From positions 1 through 7,859 of the forward strand of contig JAFEEV010000216.1 of the NCBI GenBank assembly GCA_018240935.1: a stretch of 7,859 bases of DNA, written 5' to 3'. Each line of letters starts with the position of its first letter. Positions within the stretch are counted from its first letter, which is position 1. Under the pieces are notes generated by a model. The model did no database searches. It was not told where the DNA came from and saw only the letters and a list, made by a program, of their open reading frames with translations. Made by a program: the position numbers and the translations under genes. Source of the stretch: Pseudomonadota bacterium (GTDB lineage Bacteria; Pseudomonadota; Gammaproteobacteria; Burkholderiales; Nitrosomonadaceae). This document shows positions 1-6,248 of the stretch, piece by piece.

Positions 1-17
1 GTCAAGTCATTTGTCAT
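1..17 (-). CDS. 5' end of a minus-strand gene running off the left edge
   Basis: Only the first codons are present, reading M-T-N-D-L before the window ends, so no product can be named. The start is inferred because, on the minus strand, an AGGAG ribosome-binding site (27-23) sits five bases before an ATG at 17-15. This is one of the best start signals in the window. A second ATG in another frame lies a few bases further in and has no comparable site. The upstream leader carries a GGGG-AAAAA-CCCCC near-palindrome. The call depends entirely on sequence beyond the edge. Confidence 0.45.
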
Positions 18-37
18 AAAATCTCCTCTGAACTATC

Positions 38-51
38 GGGGGTTTTTCCCC
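38..51 (-). promoter_or_regulatory. G/C-arm near-palindrome in the leader of the left-edge gene
   Basis: On the minus strand this reads GGGG, five A, then CCCCC, and it ends 20 bases before the proposed start codon. It could be an operator or a small leader hairpin that influences access to the ribosome-binding site at 27-23. The arms are only four to five bases, so chance is possible, but G/C arms stand out in very AT-rich surroundings. No regulator is assigned. Confidence 0.25.
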
Positions 52-271
52 AAGAACACCCTATTTCCCCTTTATCTACAAGGATTAATTCATAACCTCA
101 CTTCCCCGGTTTTTTTGAAAAATTTATCCGTAATTTTTAGATTCAGAAAATTTGGATTTTTCAATATCGGTTTCGTGGTTCTGTATCACGAATTCAAAAA
201 ACTTAATAAATTTGTTTATGACAAATCAATGAATTTTATAAGATCAGTTATTTTTAGATCAATTGATTGCA
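52..271. other. AT-rich gap without a gene
   Basis: This stretch is strongly AT-rich. A 78-codon open frame on the plus strand (115-351) crosses it, but that frame lacks a ribosome-binding site, is low in complexity and continues into the inverted-repeat element, so it is not accepted as a gene. A promoter-like pair occurs on the minus strand: TTGATC (262-257), 16 bases, TATAAA (240-235). It could drive the left-edge gene through a leader of about 210 bases. In DNA this AT-rich, such matches are expected by chance, so it is recorded only as possible. Confidence 0.4.
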
Positions 272-419
272 TTAAGGAAGCTCTGAAAAACTACTGCGCT
301 CGATCATGCTGTGTTGAAATCAGACTCAAAATGCTCATTTACATCTCGTAAACTGCGCTTTTTCATCTGATTTCGCCTTGCCTGACCGTCGCTCGCTACC
401 TTTTTCAGAGCTTCCTTAA
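272..419. mobile_element. 148-bp MITE-like inverted-repeat element, copy 1
   Basis: The ends are a perfect 19-base inverted repeat: TTAAGGAAGCTCTGAAAAA at 272-290 and its reverse complement at 401-419. The outermost TTAA is self-complementary, so it could be a duplicated target (then 140 bp of element between TTAA copies) or part of the repeat. Inside are a 9-base inverted repeat (GAAATCAGA 316-324, TCTGATTTC 366-374) and a direct repeat of ACTGCGCT (293-300, 352-359). There is no transposase frame, so it would need an enzyme supplied elsewhere. A second copy lies at 6101-6248 with five mismatches over 148 bases. This copy begins 23 bases beyond the flavoprotein stop, so that gene's transcript would run into it and could fold on the paired ends. 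The parent transposon family is not identified. Confidence 0.8.
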
Positions 420-442
420 CAATCAGAAAAATACATTATCTT

Positions 443-1666
443 TCAGACCACTTGACCTGCCGCATATCCTGAAGACCAAGCCCATTGAAAATTATATCCA
501 CCCAACTGACCCGTTACATCAACGACTTCCCCAATGAAGTAGAGTCCTGGCATGCGTCTTGATTCCATTGTTTTGGATGACAATTCATGCGTATCAACCC
601 CTCCAAGCGTCACTTCCGCTTTCTTATAACCGGTTGTGCCACTAGGGATAATCTGCCAATCATGAATTCTACTTGCTATCTGGTGTAATTCATTATCTCG
701 ATATTGTTTGATCGGCTTTGCAATAAAGGATAGCTCAGTAAAAATCGCCGAACACCAGATTTGCACAAATCGTTTAGGAAGATAGCGTGCCAGTAAATTC
801 GGCAGCAGAACTGTACTTTGCCTATGTTCCGAGAAAATACGGCCGGCATCAAGTTGCGGTAGAATATTGATTTGCAAATACTTACCTGGCTGCCAATAGG
901 AAGAAACCTGCAAAATTGCAGGGCCGCTTAATCCTCGATGAGTGAATAAAACATTTTCACGAAATGATGCGTCATCGCAACTGACCACAGCATCGATGGA
1001 AATACCGGAAATATCTTTAAAACCTGTAAAGTCGTCTGCAGAAAAAGTCAAACCGACCAATCCCGGGCGCAGTGGCGTTACTCGGATACCAAATTGGTTG
1101 GCCACTTGATAGCCAAATGCACTCGCGCCAATTTGTGGAATGGATAATCCGCCGGTAGCAATCACTAATGAATCAGTGACAATGACACAACGCTCTGTTG
1201 TTATGAGGAATCGTTTGCTGCCATGCCCTGCAGCATTGTCTGAAATATATTCAATTTTTTGCACTTGGCAAGGCATTTGCCAATCTACACCGGCAGATGC
1301 GCATTCGTGCTGCAACATATCGATGATTTGTTGTGAGCTGTCGACGCAAAACAATTGTCCGGATTTTTTCTCGTGGTAGTGAATGCCGTGTTTTTCAATC
1401 AGTGCGATAAAATCATGCGGTGTGAAACGCGCAAGCGCGGAACGGCAAAAATGCGGATTTTCGGAAATATAGTTTTCCGGTTTGACATAACGATTAGTAA
1501 AATTGCAACGGCCACCACCAGAGATGCGGATTTTCTCCGCCAATTTATTTGCGTGATCAAGCAAAATCACACTACGGCCGCGCTTACCAGCTTCAATCGC
1601 ACACATCATGCCGGCGGCACCCGCACCGATGATGACGACATTTCTGGATATTTTCTTCAAGACCAT
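443..1666 (-). CDS. HI0933/YhiN-family NAD(P)/FAD-dependent oxidoreductase
   Basis: This is a predicted cytosolic flavoprotein of 407 residues, about the usual length for the HI0933-like (YhiN/BaiN) family. The Rossmann FAD-binding motif GAGAAG is at residues 14-19, with an acidic residue (Asp37) at the end of the second strand to hold the ribose. The family signature SGGGRCNFTN is at 49-58. The stretch ATGGLSIPQIGASAFGY lies in the middle, and the C-terminus carries GEVVDVTGQLGGYNFQWAWSSG, the second FAD contact. Most members have no established substrate. Anaerobic bile-acid dehydroxylation is known only for gut relatives and is not implied here. The ATG at 1666 gives the expected short lead before the FAD motif but has no ribosome-binding site of its own. 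The strong GAGGAG at 1694-1689 instead serves an out-of-frame 8-codon leader overlapping this start. It follows the DUF2909-type gene and is probably cotranscribed with it. Confidence 0.93.
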   Translation of the reverse strand: MVLKKISRNVVIIGAGAAGMMCAIEAGKRGRSVILLDHANKLAEKIRISGGGRCNFTNRYVKPENYISENPHFCRSALARFTPHDFIALIEKHGIHYHEKKSGQLFCVDSSQQIIDMLQHECASAGVDWQMPCQVQKIEYISDNAAGHGSKRFLITTERCVIVTDSLVIATGGLSIPQIGASAFGYQVANQFGIRVTPLRPGLVGLTFSADDFTGFKDISGISIDAVVSCDDASFRENVLFTHRGLSGPAILQVSSYWQPGKYLQINILPQLDAGRIFSEHRQSTVLLPNLLARYLPKRFVQIWCSAIFTELSFIAKPIKQYRDNELHQIASRIHDWQIIPSGTTGYKKAEVTLGGVDTHELSSKTMESRRMPGLYFIGEVVDVTGQLGGYNFQWAWSSGYAAGQVV

Positions 1667-1683
1667 TGACGCGGTAAGCGCAT
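1657..1683 (-). CDS. 8-codon leader ORF overlapping the flavoprotein start
   Basis: On the minus strand, ATG at 1683-1681 is preceded by GAGGAG (1694-1689) at a five-base spacing, which is near ideal. It reads M-R-L-P-R-Q-W-S and stops at TGA (1659-1657), seven bases inside the flavoprotein gene and in a different frame. The flavoprotein ATG (1666-1664) therefore lies within the leader's last codons. This arrangement would permit translational coupling, with ribosomes ending on the leader restarting at the nearby ATG. It could instead be a by-product of a ribosome-binding site placed 22 bases from the true start. The peptide is not recognised. Confidence 0.35.
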   Translation of the reverse strand: MRLPRQWS

Positions 1684-1696
1684 CAATACTCCTCGG

Positions 1697-1900
1697 TTAC
1701 CACGGATCGGTAGGCATATTCAAGCGATACGCTATCATCATAACGATAAATAGAAAAAGCGATAAACCGATACGTATGCTCAGCGACTTGACCATACGTG
1801 TCGAATTCCCTTTGTCTTTGAACATATAATATAGGGCGGACCCCAAGTTATATATTATGAAGAGAAACGTTACGATGGCGAAAATTTGTAATGCAGACAA
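1697..1900 (-). CDS. DUF2909-type small membrane protein
   Basis: The 67-residue protein has two hydrophobic segments, roughly residues 5-27 and 42-60, separated by a charged loop around FKDKGNSTRMVKSLSIRIG. This layout and the Lys-Asp-Lys-Gly...Arg-Met-Val loop match the twin-transmembrane DUF2909 family, common in beta- and gammaproteobacteria and without a known function. It should sit in the inner membrane. The start is a TTG codon (1900-1898), supported by AGGAA at 1912-1908 with a seven-base gap. No in-frame ATG would leave the first segment intact. The stop at 1699-1697 nearly touches the ribosome-binding site of the leader ORF ahead of the flavoprotein, suggesting one operon. In related genomes such genes often lie near cytochrome oxidase assembly genes, but none are visible here. 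Confidence 0.75.
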   Translation of the reverse strand: MSALQIFAIVTFLFIIYNLGSALYYMFKDKGNSTRMVKSLSIRIGLSLFLFIVMMIAYRLNMPTDPW

Positions 1901-1933
1901 TTAAGTGTTCCTGTAAAAAGTTGTATCTTCCAA

Positions 1934-1962
1934 AGTTTAGCCGAGTTTCATCGATTGTCCAA
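1934..1962 (-). promoter_or_regulatory. Probable sigma-70 promoter for the DUF2909-flavoprotein pair
   Basis: On the minus strand, TTGGAC (1962-1957) and TAAACT (1939-1934) are separated by exactly 17 bases. Each box matches the consensus at about four positions. Transcription would begin near 1927, giving a leader of about 27 bases before the TTG start. It overlaps the candidate miaA promoter on the other strand. Confidence 0.4.
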
Positions 1963-1982
1963 TGCTTATTTAACTATAAAAT
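1955..1982 (+). promoter_or_regulatory. Probable sigma-70 promoter for miaA
   Basis: TTGTCC (1955-1960) and TAAAAT (1977-1982) are 16 bases apart. The -10 box matches the consensus at five of six positions. Transcription would begin near 1989, about 74 bases before the chosen miaA start. Its -35 box overlaps that of the divergent minus-strand promoter, so the two may compete. Confidence 0.4.
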
Positions 1983-2062
1983 GGCAATAATTCCCGACAC
2001 CGGAAACGATTGCCTGCTTGGCTTATAAGCTTTCTTCCTCCTACTCGCCGCCGGATCACATC

Positions 2063-3022
2063 ATGCAAAATTCAACCCACTTGCCGCCCGCTATTTTCTT
2101 AATGGGTCCGACTGCCAGTGGAAAAAGCAAAATTGCATTGGAGATTGCGGAAAATTTCCCGGTTGAAATCATCAGTGTGGATTCCGCTCAAGTGTATCGT
2201 CGCATGAATATCGGAACCGCCAAACCTGATCCAGCGACGTTAAACAAGATACCGCATCACCTGATCGATCTCATCGATCCGGATCAGCACTATTCTGCGG
2301 CGCAATTCCGGCACGATGCACTGCATGTCATGCACGAAATCACCCGGCGCGGCAAGATTCCGCTGCTGACGGGCGGCACAATGCTCTACTTCCGGGCGTT
2401 GCGAGAAGGCTTGTCGCTGCTCCCTTCGGCGGACCGGAATCTTCGTTTAACCCTTGAAAACATGGCTAATGAGTTGGGATGGCCAGCCATGCACCAGAAA
2501 CTCGCCGAGCTGGATCAAGAAACCGCTGCACGAATCAAACCTACCGACAGTCAGCGGATTCAGCGCGCGCTGGAAGTGTGTTACCTGACACAACAACCGA
2601 TGTCCGAAATTCTAAAAATGCCCCGGCAAAGTGATTTTCCTTTTCATACCATCAACATCGCACTCATTCCCAGTGAACGCAGTCAATTGCATGTGCGTAT
2701 TGCGCACCGCTTCGAGGCGATGCTAAAAAACGGCCTCATCGAGGAAGTTCAAGTCATTCGCGGTGAATTTCCTTCGCTCGATCTCGAGTCGCCGTCGATG
2801 CGCTGTGTCGGCTACCGTCAAGTCTGTCTTTATCTGAATAATCAAATAAGCAACGCTGAATTGCGTGACATGGGCATCGCCGCTACCCGTCAGCTGGCCA
2901 AGCGGCAACTCACTTGGTTACGCGGTATGCAAACCGGTACCGTGCAGGAGTTCGATTGTTTGGCAGACAATTTGGAAGTGCAAATACAACGCTTTCTGCT
3001 TGCAACCATTGAAAAAAACTGA
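2063..3022 (+). CDS. miaA: tRNA dimethylallyltransferase MiaA
   Basis: MiaA transfers a dimethylallyl group from DMAPP to N6 of adenine 37 in tRNAs reading codons that begin with U, the first step toward the ms2i6A modification. Counting from the ATG at 2063, the protein has 319 residues, close to the usual 305-320. Visible motifs are the P-loop GPTASGKS (15-22), DSAQVY (40-45) with the family's conserved catalytic Asp40, then IGTAKP, PHHLIDLIDP, YSAAQF, GGTMLYF, the tRNA-contacting DSQRIQRALEV, VGYRQ and the C-terminal ATRQLAKRQLTWLRG. The frame extends 15 codons upstream to a TTG at 2018, which lacks a ribosome-binding site. The ATG at 2063 has a weak GGA at 2053-2055 and gives the normal N-terminus. 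Its common partners mutL and hfq are absent, so it is probably transcribed alone from the promoter near 1955-1982. Confidence 0.96.
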   Translation: MQNSTHLPPAIFLMGPTASGKSKIALEIAENFPVEIISVDSAQVYRRMNIGTAKPDPATLNKIPHHLIDLIDPDQHYSAAQFRHDALHVMHEITRRGKIPLLTGGTMLYFRALREGLSLLPSADRNLRLTLENMANELGWPAMHQKLAELDQETAARIKPTDSQRIQRALEVCYLTQQPMSEILKMPRQSDFPFHTINIALIPSERSQLHVRIAHRFEAMLKNGLIEEVQVIRGEFPSLDLESPSMRCVGYRQVCLYLNNQISNAELRDMGIAATRQLAKRQLTWLRGMQTGTVQEFDCLADNLEVQIQRFLLATIEKN

Positions 3023-3222
3023 TGAGGAACACCGCAAGTTTCCTTACGAGGCAATTTGCATGAACTGGCTTGTCTATCGCCCGCCAGTGGCGTTATGATT
3101 CCATACTAAATTAAGGGACAAATGACATATATCTGTAAAAAATAACAAGACATAAAACCTTAGATCGTATCTAACAGCATACGAATTTAAATTCAGAAAA
3201 TTATTGATAGGACACAAATATT
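3023..3222. other. Intergenic gap between miaA and the BON lipoprotein gene
   Basis: No gene is supported here. A 6-base hairpin (ACTGGC 3064-3069, GCCAGT 3083-3088) follows miaA but has no T tract, so it is not called a terminator. The second half is AT-rich and presumably carries the promoter of the lipoprotein gene, but no convincing -35/-10 pair could be chosen. Confidence 0.5.
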
Positions 3223-3558
3223 ATGCAAACGCGTACTCATTTATTAACTTTGGCTTTACTCTTCGTGAGCTTATTCATATTGACCGGCTGTGAAAACTAT
3301 GCAGAAAAAACACACCAATCCTGGGTCACCCCACCATCCGGTCCCGTTTATGACGACTCGACCATTTTCGCGCGCATCACACAAGCTGTGCAGTCGGATC
3401 CTGTGCTGCAAGGCGCCAACATCGAAATCAAAGTACAAGACGGCAATGTCGCTTTGAAAGGCGCTGTCAGTAATGAAGATCAGGTGACGCGCATCAACAT
3501 GCATGCCTGGATCGTCGACGGTGTTAAAAAAGTCGACAACCAGGTGGTCGTCCGGTAA
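3223..3558 (+). CDS. BON-domain lipoprotein
   Basis: The 111-residue protein starts with a lipoprotein signal peptide: charged residues at the start, a hydrophobic run, and the lipobox Leu20-Thr21-Gly22-Cys23. Residue +2 is Glu, not Asp, so outer-membrane sorting is expected. Residues about 45-111 form a single BON domain, seen in the pattern FARITQAVQSDPVL...IEIKVQDGNVALKGAVSNEDQVTRI...VDGVKKVDNQVVV. This domain occurs in OsmY and Kbp and is thought to bind membranes or lipids; OsmY-like proteins respond to osmotic or envelope stress. With only one BON domain it resembles short periplasmic or outer-membrane versions of unknown partner. The start has AGGA at 3209-3212 with a slightly long 10-base gap. 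The gene ends just before a strong bidirectional hairpin terminator, so it is probably a single-gene unit. Confidence 0.88.
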   Translation: MQTRTHLLTLALLFVSLFILTGCENYAEKTHQSWVTPPSGPVYDDSTIFARITQAVQSDPVLQGANIEIKVQDGNVALKGAVSNEDQVTRINMHAWIVDGVKKVDNQVVVR

Positions 3559-3564
3559 ATAGCC

Positions 3565-3595
3565 ATAAAAAATCCCCGTTCAGGGGATTTTTTAT
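3565..3595. terminator. Bidirectional rho-independent terminator
   Basis: A perfect 13-base stem (3565-3577 with 3583-3595) closes a five-base loop, GTTCA. The core is CCCC/GGGG flanked by six A on the left and six T on the right, so both strands present a G/C stem followed by a U tract. It lies seven bases after the BON lipoprotein stop and 22 bases after the dapD stop, ending both convergent units. Confidence 0.93.
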
Positions 3596-3617
3596 AATGT
3601 TGAGTTGAAACCCCCGG

Positions 3618-4442
3618 TCAGATTCCACGCAACAGTTCGTTGATCCCTGTTTTTGATCTTGTTTTAGCATCTACTTGCTTGACGATCACAGCACAATACA
3701 AACTGTATTTTCCATTCTCAGAGGGCAAATTGCCTGATACCACAACCGATCCGGGGGGAATACGGCCATAAGTGACTTCACCGGTTTCGCGGTTATAAAT
3801 TTTGGTGCTCTGGCCGATATACACTCCCATCGAAATTACCGAGTTCTCACCGACAATCACGCCCTCGACCACCTCGGAACGCGCTCCGATAAAACAATTA
3901 TCCTCGATGATCGTCGGATTGGCCTGCACCGGTTCCAGCACGCCGCCGATACCGACACCGCCGGATAAATGCACATTCTTGCCGATTTGCGCGCACGAAC
4001 CGACCGTGGCCCAAGTATCGACCATCGTGCCTTCGTCGACATACGCGCCGATATTGACGTATGACGGCATCAGCACGACATTGCTGGCAATAAACGAACC
4101 CTTGCGCACCGCTGCGGGCGGAACGACACGGAAGCCGCCGTCACGAAAATCCCGCGAGCTGTAATCCGCAAATTTCGATGGCACCTTGTCAAAATAATTG
4201 GAAAAACCGCCTTTGATAAAACTGTTGTCTTCGATACGAAATGACAGCAACACCGCCTTTTTCAGCCACTGATGGGTAACCCACTCACCATCGACCTTTT
4301 CCGCCACACGCAATTTACCGCTATCGAGCAGCGCGAGAGCTTGGGTAACCGCTTCTTTCAATTTAGCATCGACTGTGCGCGGTGTAATTTCGGCGCGGCG
4401 GTCAAAAGCTTCTTCAATGGTGATTTGCAATTCATTTGTCAT
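3618..4442 (-). CDS. dapD: 2,3,4,5-tetrahydropyridine-2,6-dicarboxylate N-succinyltransferase DapD
   Basis: DapD uses succinyl-CoA to succinylate tetrahydrodipicolinate, giving N-succinyl-2-amino-6-ketopimelate in the lysine/meso-diaminopimelate pathway. At 274 residues it matches the Escherichia coli enzyme in length. The N-terminal helical domain (about 1-100) leads into a left-handed beta-helix of hexapeptide repeats (about 105-225: GSFIAS, NVVLMPSYVNIGAYVDEGTMV, IGKNVHLSGGVGIGG, IIEDNCFIGARSEVVEGVIVGENSVIS). The C-terminal segment covers the CoA site. Asp142 in MVDTWATVGSC and Glu190 in GARSEVVEG correspond to the acidic pair considered important for catalysis in the family. The start is firm, with AGGAA at 4454-4450 seven bases before ATG at 4442. 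It lies 38 bases downstream of dapC on the same strand, so the two are very likely cotranscribed. The product is cytosolic and would act as a trimer. Confidence 0.97.
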   Translation of the reverse strand: MTNELQITIEEAFDRRAEITPRTVDAKLKEAVTQALALLDSGKLRVAEKVDGEWVTHQWLKKAVLLSFRIEDNSFIKGGFSNYFDKVPSKFADYSSRDFRDGGFRVVPPAAVRKGSFIASNVVLMPSYVNIGAYVDEGTMVDTWATVGSCAQIGKNVHLSGGVGIGGVLEPVQANPTIIEDNCFIGARSEVVEGVIVGENSVISMGVYIGQSTKIYNRETGEVTYGRIPPGSVVVSGNLPSENGKYSLYCAVIVKQVDAKTRSKTGINELLRGI

Positions 4443-4480
4443 TTAATTTTTCCTGGTAATTTATTCTCAACTCTGCTGAA

Positions 4481-5677
4481 TCATATTGTTTGCAAAAAAC
4501 GTTTGATTCTTTCCATAGCCTCAATGCATTCTTCCGGTGATGCAACCAGCGCAATCCGCACAAAATCCTTCCCGGGATTGACGCCGTGCGCATCGCGCGC
4601 CAGATAACTGCCCGGCAGCACCGTCACATTATAATCTTGATACAACCGTTTGGTGAATTCGGTATCGCTGACCGGTGTTTTGAGCCACAAATAAAAACTG
4701 GCATCGGGCATCTGCACCTCGGTTGTATCCGATAACACTGCAAGGGCGTCGGCAAATTTGCGCGCGTACAACCGGCGGTTTTCCACCACATGTGCTTCGT
4801 CATTCCAAGCTGCCGCACTCGCCGCCTGCGCCGCCGGATTCATCGCCGAACCGTGATACGTGCGGTACAGAAGGAATTTCTCCAATAACTGCGCATTCCC
4901 AGCAGCAAAACCAGAGCGCAACCCCGGCACATTCGAGCGTTTCGATAAGCTATTGAACACCGCCAAACGCGGAAAACCGGTCCGTCCTAATTGTTGCGCA
5001 GCATCCAGAGCACCCAGCGGCGGGTTATTCTCGCCGCAATAAATCTCCGAATAACACTCATCCGAAGCCACTACGAAACCATACCGGTCCGACAACGCAA
5101 ACAACGCGCGCCAATCGTCCAGCGTCATCACGCTGCCGGTCGGATTGTTGGGCGAGCAAACGTAAATCAATTGCGTGCGCGACCATACGTCATCGCTCAA
5201 CTGCGAGAAATCCAGCTTGAAATGATTGTCCGGCAAGGTATTGATGAAATGCGGCGCAGCCCCGGCCAGAAACGCAGCGCCTTCGTAAATCTGATAAAAC
5301 GGATTGGGGCACACCACCACCGGTTGCTTGTTGCCGCTGCTATCGATCACCGTTTGCGCAAAAGAGAACAGCGCCTCGCGGCTGCCGTTGACCGGAATGA
5401 CTTCGGTATCCGGATCGATCCCGGACAAGTTATAGCGCCGTTTGATCCAATCCGCGATACTGTTGCGCAGCACTGGCGTGCCCAGTGTTGTCGGATAAGT
5501 CGATAAACCGGTCAAGTTGTCCGTCATGGTCTGACGGATAAATGCCGGTGTCGCATGCTTAGGCTCACCGATTTGCAACTCAATGGGTTTCAGCGCAGTG
5601 TTGCGAGTCACGCCTTGAAACAGTTGCCGCAATTTCTGGAACGGGTACGGTTGCAGTTGATTCAGATTTGGATTCAT
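4481..5677 (-). CDS. dapC: Succinyldiaminopimelate transaminase DapC
   Basis: This is a fold-type I, class I/II PLP aminotransferase of 398 residues. Motifs seen are SPNNPTG (175-181), DECY (206-209, Asp206 pairing with the PLP ring nitrogen), FNSLSKRSNVPGLRSGF with Lys246 as the Schiff-base lysine, and Arg374 in FVRIAL to bind the substrate carboxylate. The opening NPNLNQLQPYPFQKLRQL and the GEPKHATP segment are typical of the DapC group in betaproteobacteria, which converts N-succinyl-2-amino-6-ketopimelate and glutamate into succinyl-diaminopimelate and 2-oxoglutarate. The adjacent dapD makes exactly that substrate, which strengthens the assignment over a generic aspartate-type aminotransferase. 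The ATG at 5677 has no strong ribosome-binding site, so translation may be modest, but the N-terminus fits the family. A clear promoter lies upstream at 5752-5781. Confidence 0.94.
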   Translation of the reverse strand: MNPNLNQLQPYPFQKLRQLFQGVTRNTALKPIELQIGEPKHATPAFIRQTMTDNLTGLSTYPTTLGTPVLRNSIADWIKRRYNLSGIDPDTEVIPVNGSREALFSFAQTVIDSSGNKQPVVVCPNPFYQIYEGAAFLAGAAPHFINTLPDNHFKLDFSQLSDDVWSRTQLIYVCSPNNPTGSVMTLDDWRALFALSDRYGFVVASDECYSEIYCGENNPPLGALDAAQQLGRTGFPRLAVFNSLSKRSNVPGLRSGFAAGNAQLLEKFLLYRTYHGSAMNPAAQAASAAAWNDEAHVVENRRLYARKFADALAVLSDTTEVQMPDASFYLWLKTPVSDTEFTKRLYQDYNVTVLPGSYLARDAHGVNPGKDFVRIALVASPEECIEAMERIKRFLQTI

Positions 5678-5751
5678 ATTGATTAAGCAGAGTGTGAAGT
5701 CACGACTGTAACACCGGCCATTACGGAAATTGGATTAATTATGATGCGCGG

Positions 5752-5781
5752 ATTATAAAACGAGCGGTGATGAATGACCAA
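5752..5781 (-). promoter_or_regulatory. Sigma-70 promoter of the dapC-dapD operon
   Basis: On the minus strand, TTGGTC (5781-5776) and a perfect TATAAT (5757-5752) are 18 bases apart. Transcription would start near 5745, leaving a leader of about 68 bases before the dapC ATG. No lysine riboswitch can fit in so short a leader, and no attenuator hairpin is evident. Confidence 0.6.
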
Positions 5782-6037
5782 CTGAAACATTGCCAAATTC
5801 TTCAGCCAGCTATCTCCTATCTAATATGACAGCAACACTTATTGATCCACCGGTTGCGGATCCATACGGAGCATTCCCTGAACGAGGTTTTTGAGAAAGA
5901 TGGCGAACGGTGATCGGATAAGACGAAATCAAGCGAACAAACGCAGTTTATCAATAGACAAAGCGTCTTGAGTCCGATTCCAATATCGCCTCATCGAGCA
6001 TGTTAGTCTTGCGAAACTACACTTTATCGCATTTTAT
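5782..6037. other. Gap with no supported gene, possibly degenerate coding DNA
   Basis: No intact gene of credible size is found. On the minus strand one frame reads protein-like for about 50 codons (about 5996 down to 5837), including RSPFAIFLKNLVQGMLRMDP, but it is broken by a TGA and has neither a start signal nor a recognised family. It may be the worn remnant of a gene or may be chance. The overlapping plus-strand frames are equally short. Confidence 0.35.
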
Positions 6038-6053
6038 TGTGACTAAAGTCACA
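6038..6053. promoter_or_regulatory. CRP/FNR-family operator palindrome
   Basis: TGTGACTAAAGTCACA is a perfect inverted repeat with seven-base arms and exactly matches the TGTGA-N6-TCACA consensus of CRP-type regulators. It lies too far from the dapC promoter (about 300 bases upstream of that start) to be its obvious operator. On the plus strand its centre (6045.5) is 41.5 bases before the start predicted from a -10-like GATACT at 6075-6080, the classic class II activator position. Which regulator binds is unknown; betaproteobacteria carry several CRP/FNR members. Confidence 0.55.
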
Positions 6054-6080
6054 TACATAGCGACACGATTAGCGGATACT
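6052..6080 (+). promoter_or_regulatory. Activator-dependent promoter candidate
   Basis: The -10-like GATACT (6075-6080) matches four of six consensus positions. The -35 position (CATACA, 6052-6057) is poor and overlaps the CRP-type palindrome, as expected where an activator replaces -35 recognition. The predicted start is near 6087, and transcription would run into the second inverted-repeat element. The support is the spacing alone. Confidence 0.35.
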
Positions 6081-6100
6081 GTGGTTGACATCAGCAGAAC

Positions 6101-6248
6101 TTAAGGAATCTCTGAAAAACTACTGTGCTTGATCATACTGTGTTGAAATCAGACTCAAAATGCTCATTTACATCTCGTAAACTGCGCTTTTTCATCTGAT
6201 TTCGCCTTGCCTGACCGTCGCTCGCTACCTTTTTCAGCGCTTCCTTAA
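6101..6248. mobile_element. 148-bp MITE-like inverted-repeat element, copy 2
   Basis: This copy has the same length and orientation as the one at 272-419 and differs at five positions (6109, 6126, 6130, 6137 and 6238), so 143 of 148 bases agree. TTAA borders both ends. Two of the changes fall in the terminal repeats, so the 19-base ends now pair with two mismatches, against none in copy 1. The internal inverted repeat GAAATCAGA/TCTGATTTC is unchanged. It carries no coding capacity. It sits about 14 bases downstream of the predicted plus-strand transcription start, between that promoter and the terminator at 6315. Confidence 0.8.

Noticed and set aside
115..351. 78-codon plus-strand open frame at the left end
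   Set aside because: It has no ribosome-binding site, has AT-driven low-complexity composition, and its last third is the inverted-repeat element.
2018..2062. TTG start extending MiaA by 15 residues
   Set aside because: No ribosome-binding site, and the ATG at 2063 gives the normal family N-terminus.
3064..3088. Hairpin after miaA
   Set aside because: Only a six-base stem with a 13-base loop and no T tract, so it is not a convincing terminator.
4991..5506. 171-codon plus-strand open frame
   Set aside because: It is antisense to dapC, whose motifs are unambiguous, and the translation is rich in Arg and Gln in the manner of a shadow frame.
5678..5751. Possible lysine riboswitch upstream of dapC
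   Set aside because: The predicted leader is only about 68 bases, far shorter than a lysine riboswitch, and has no matching structure.
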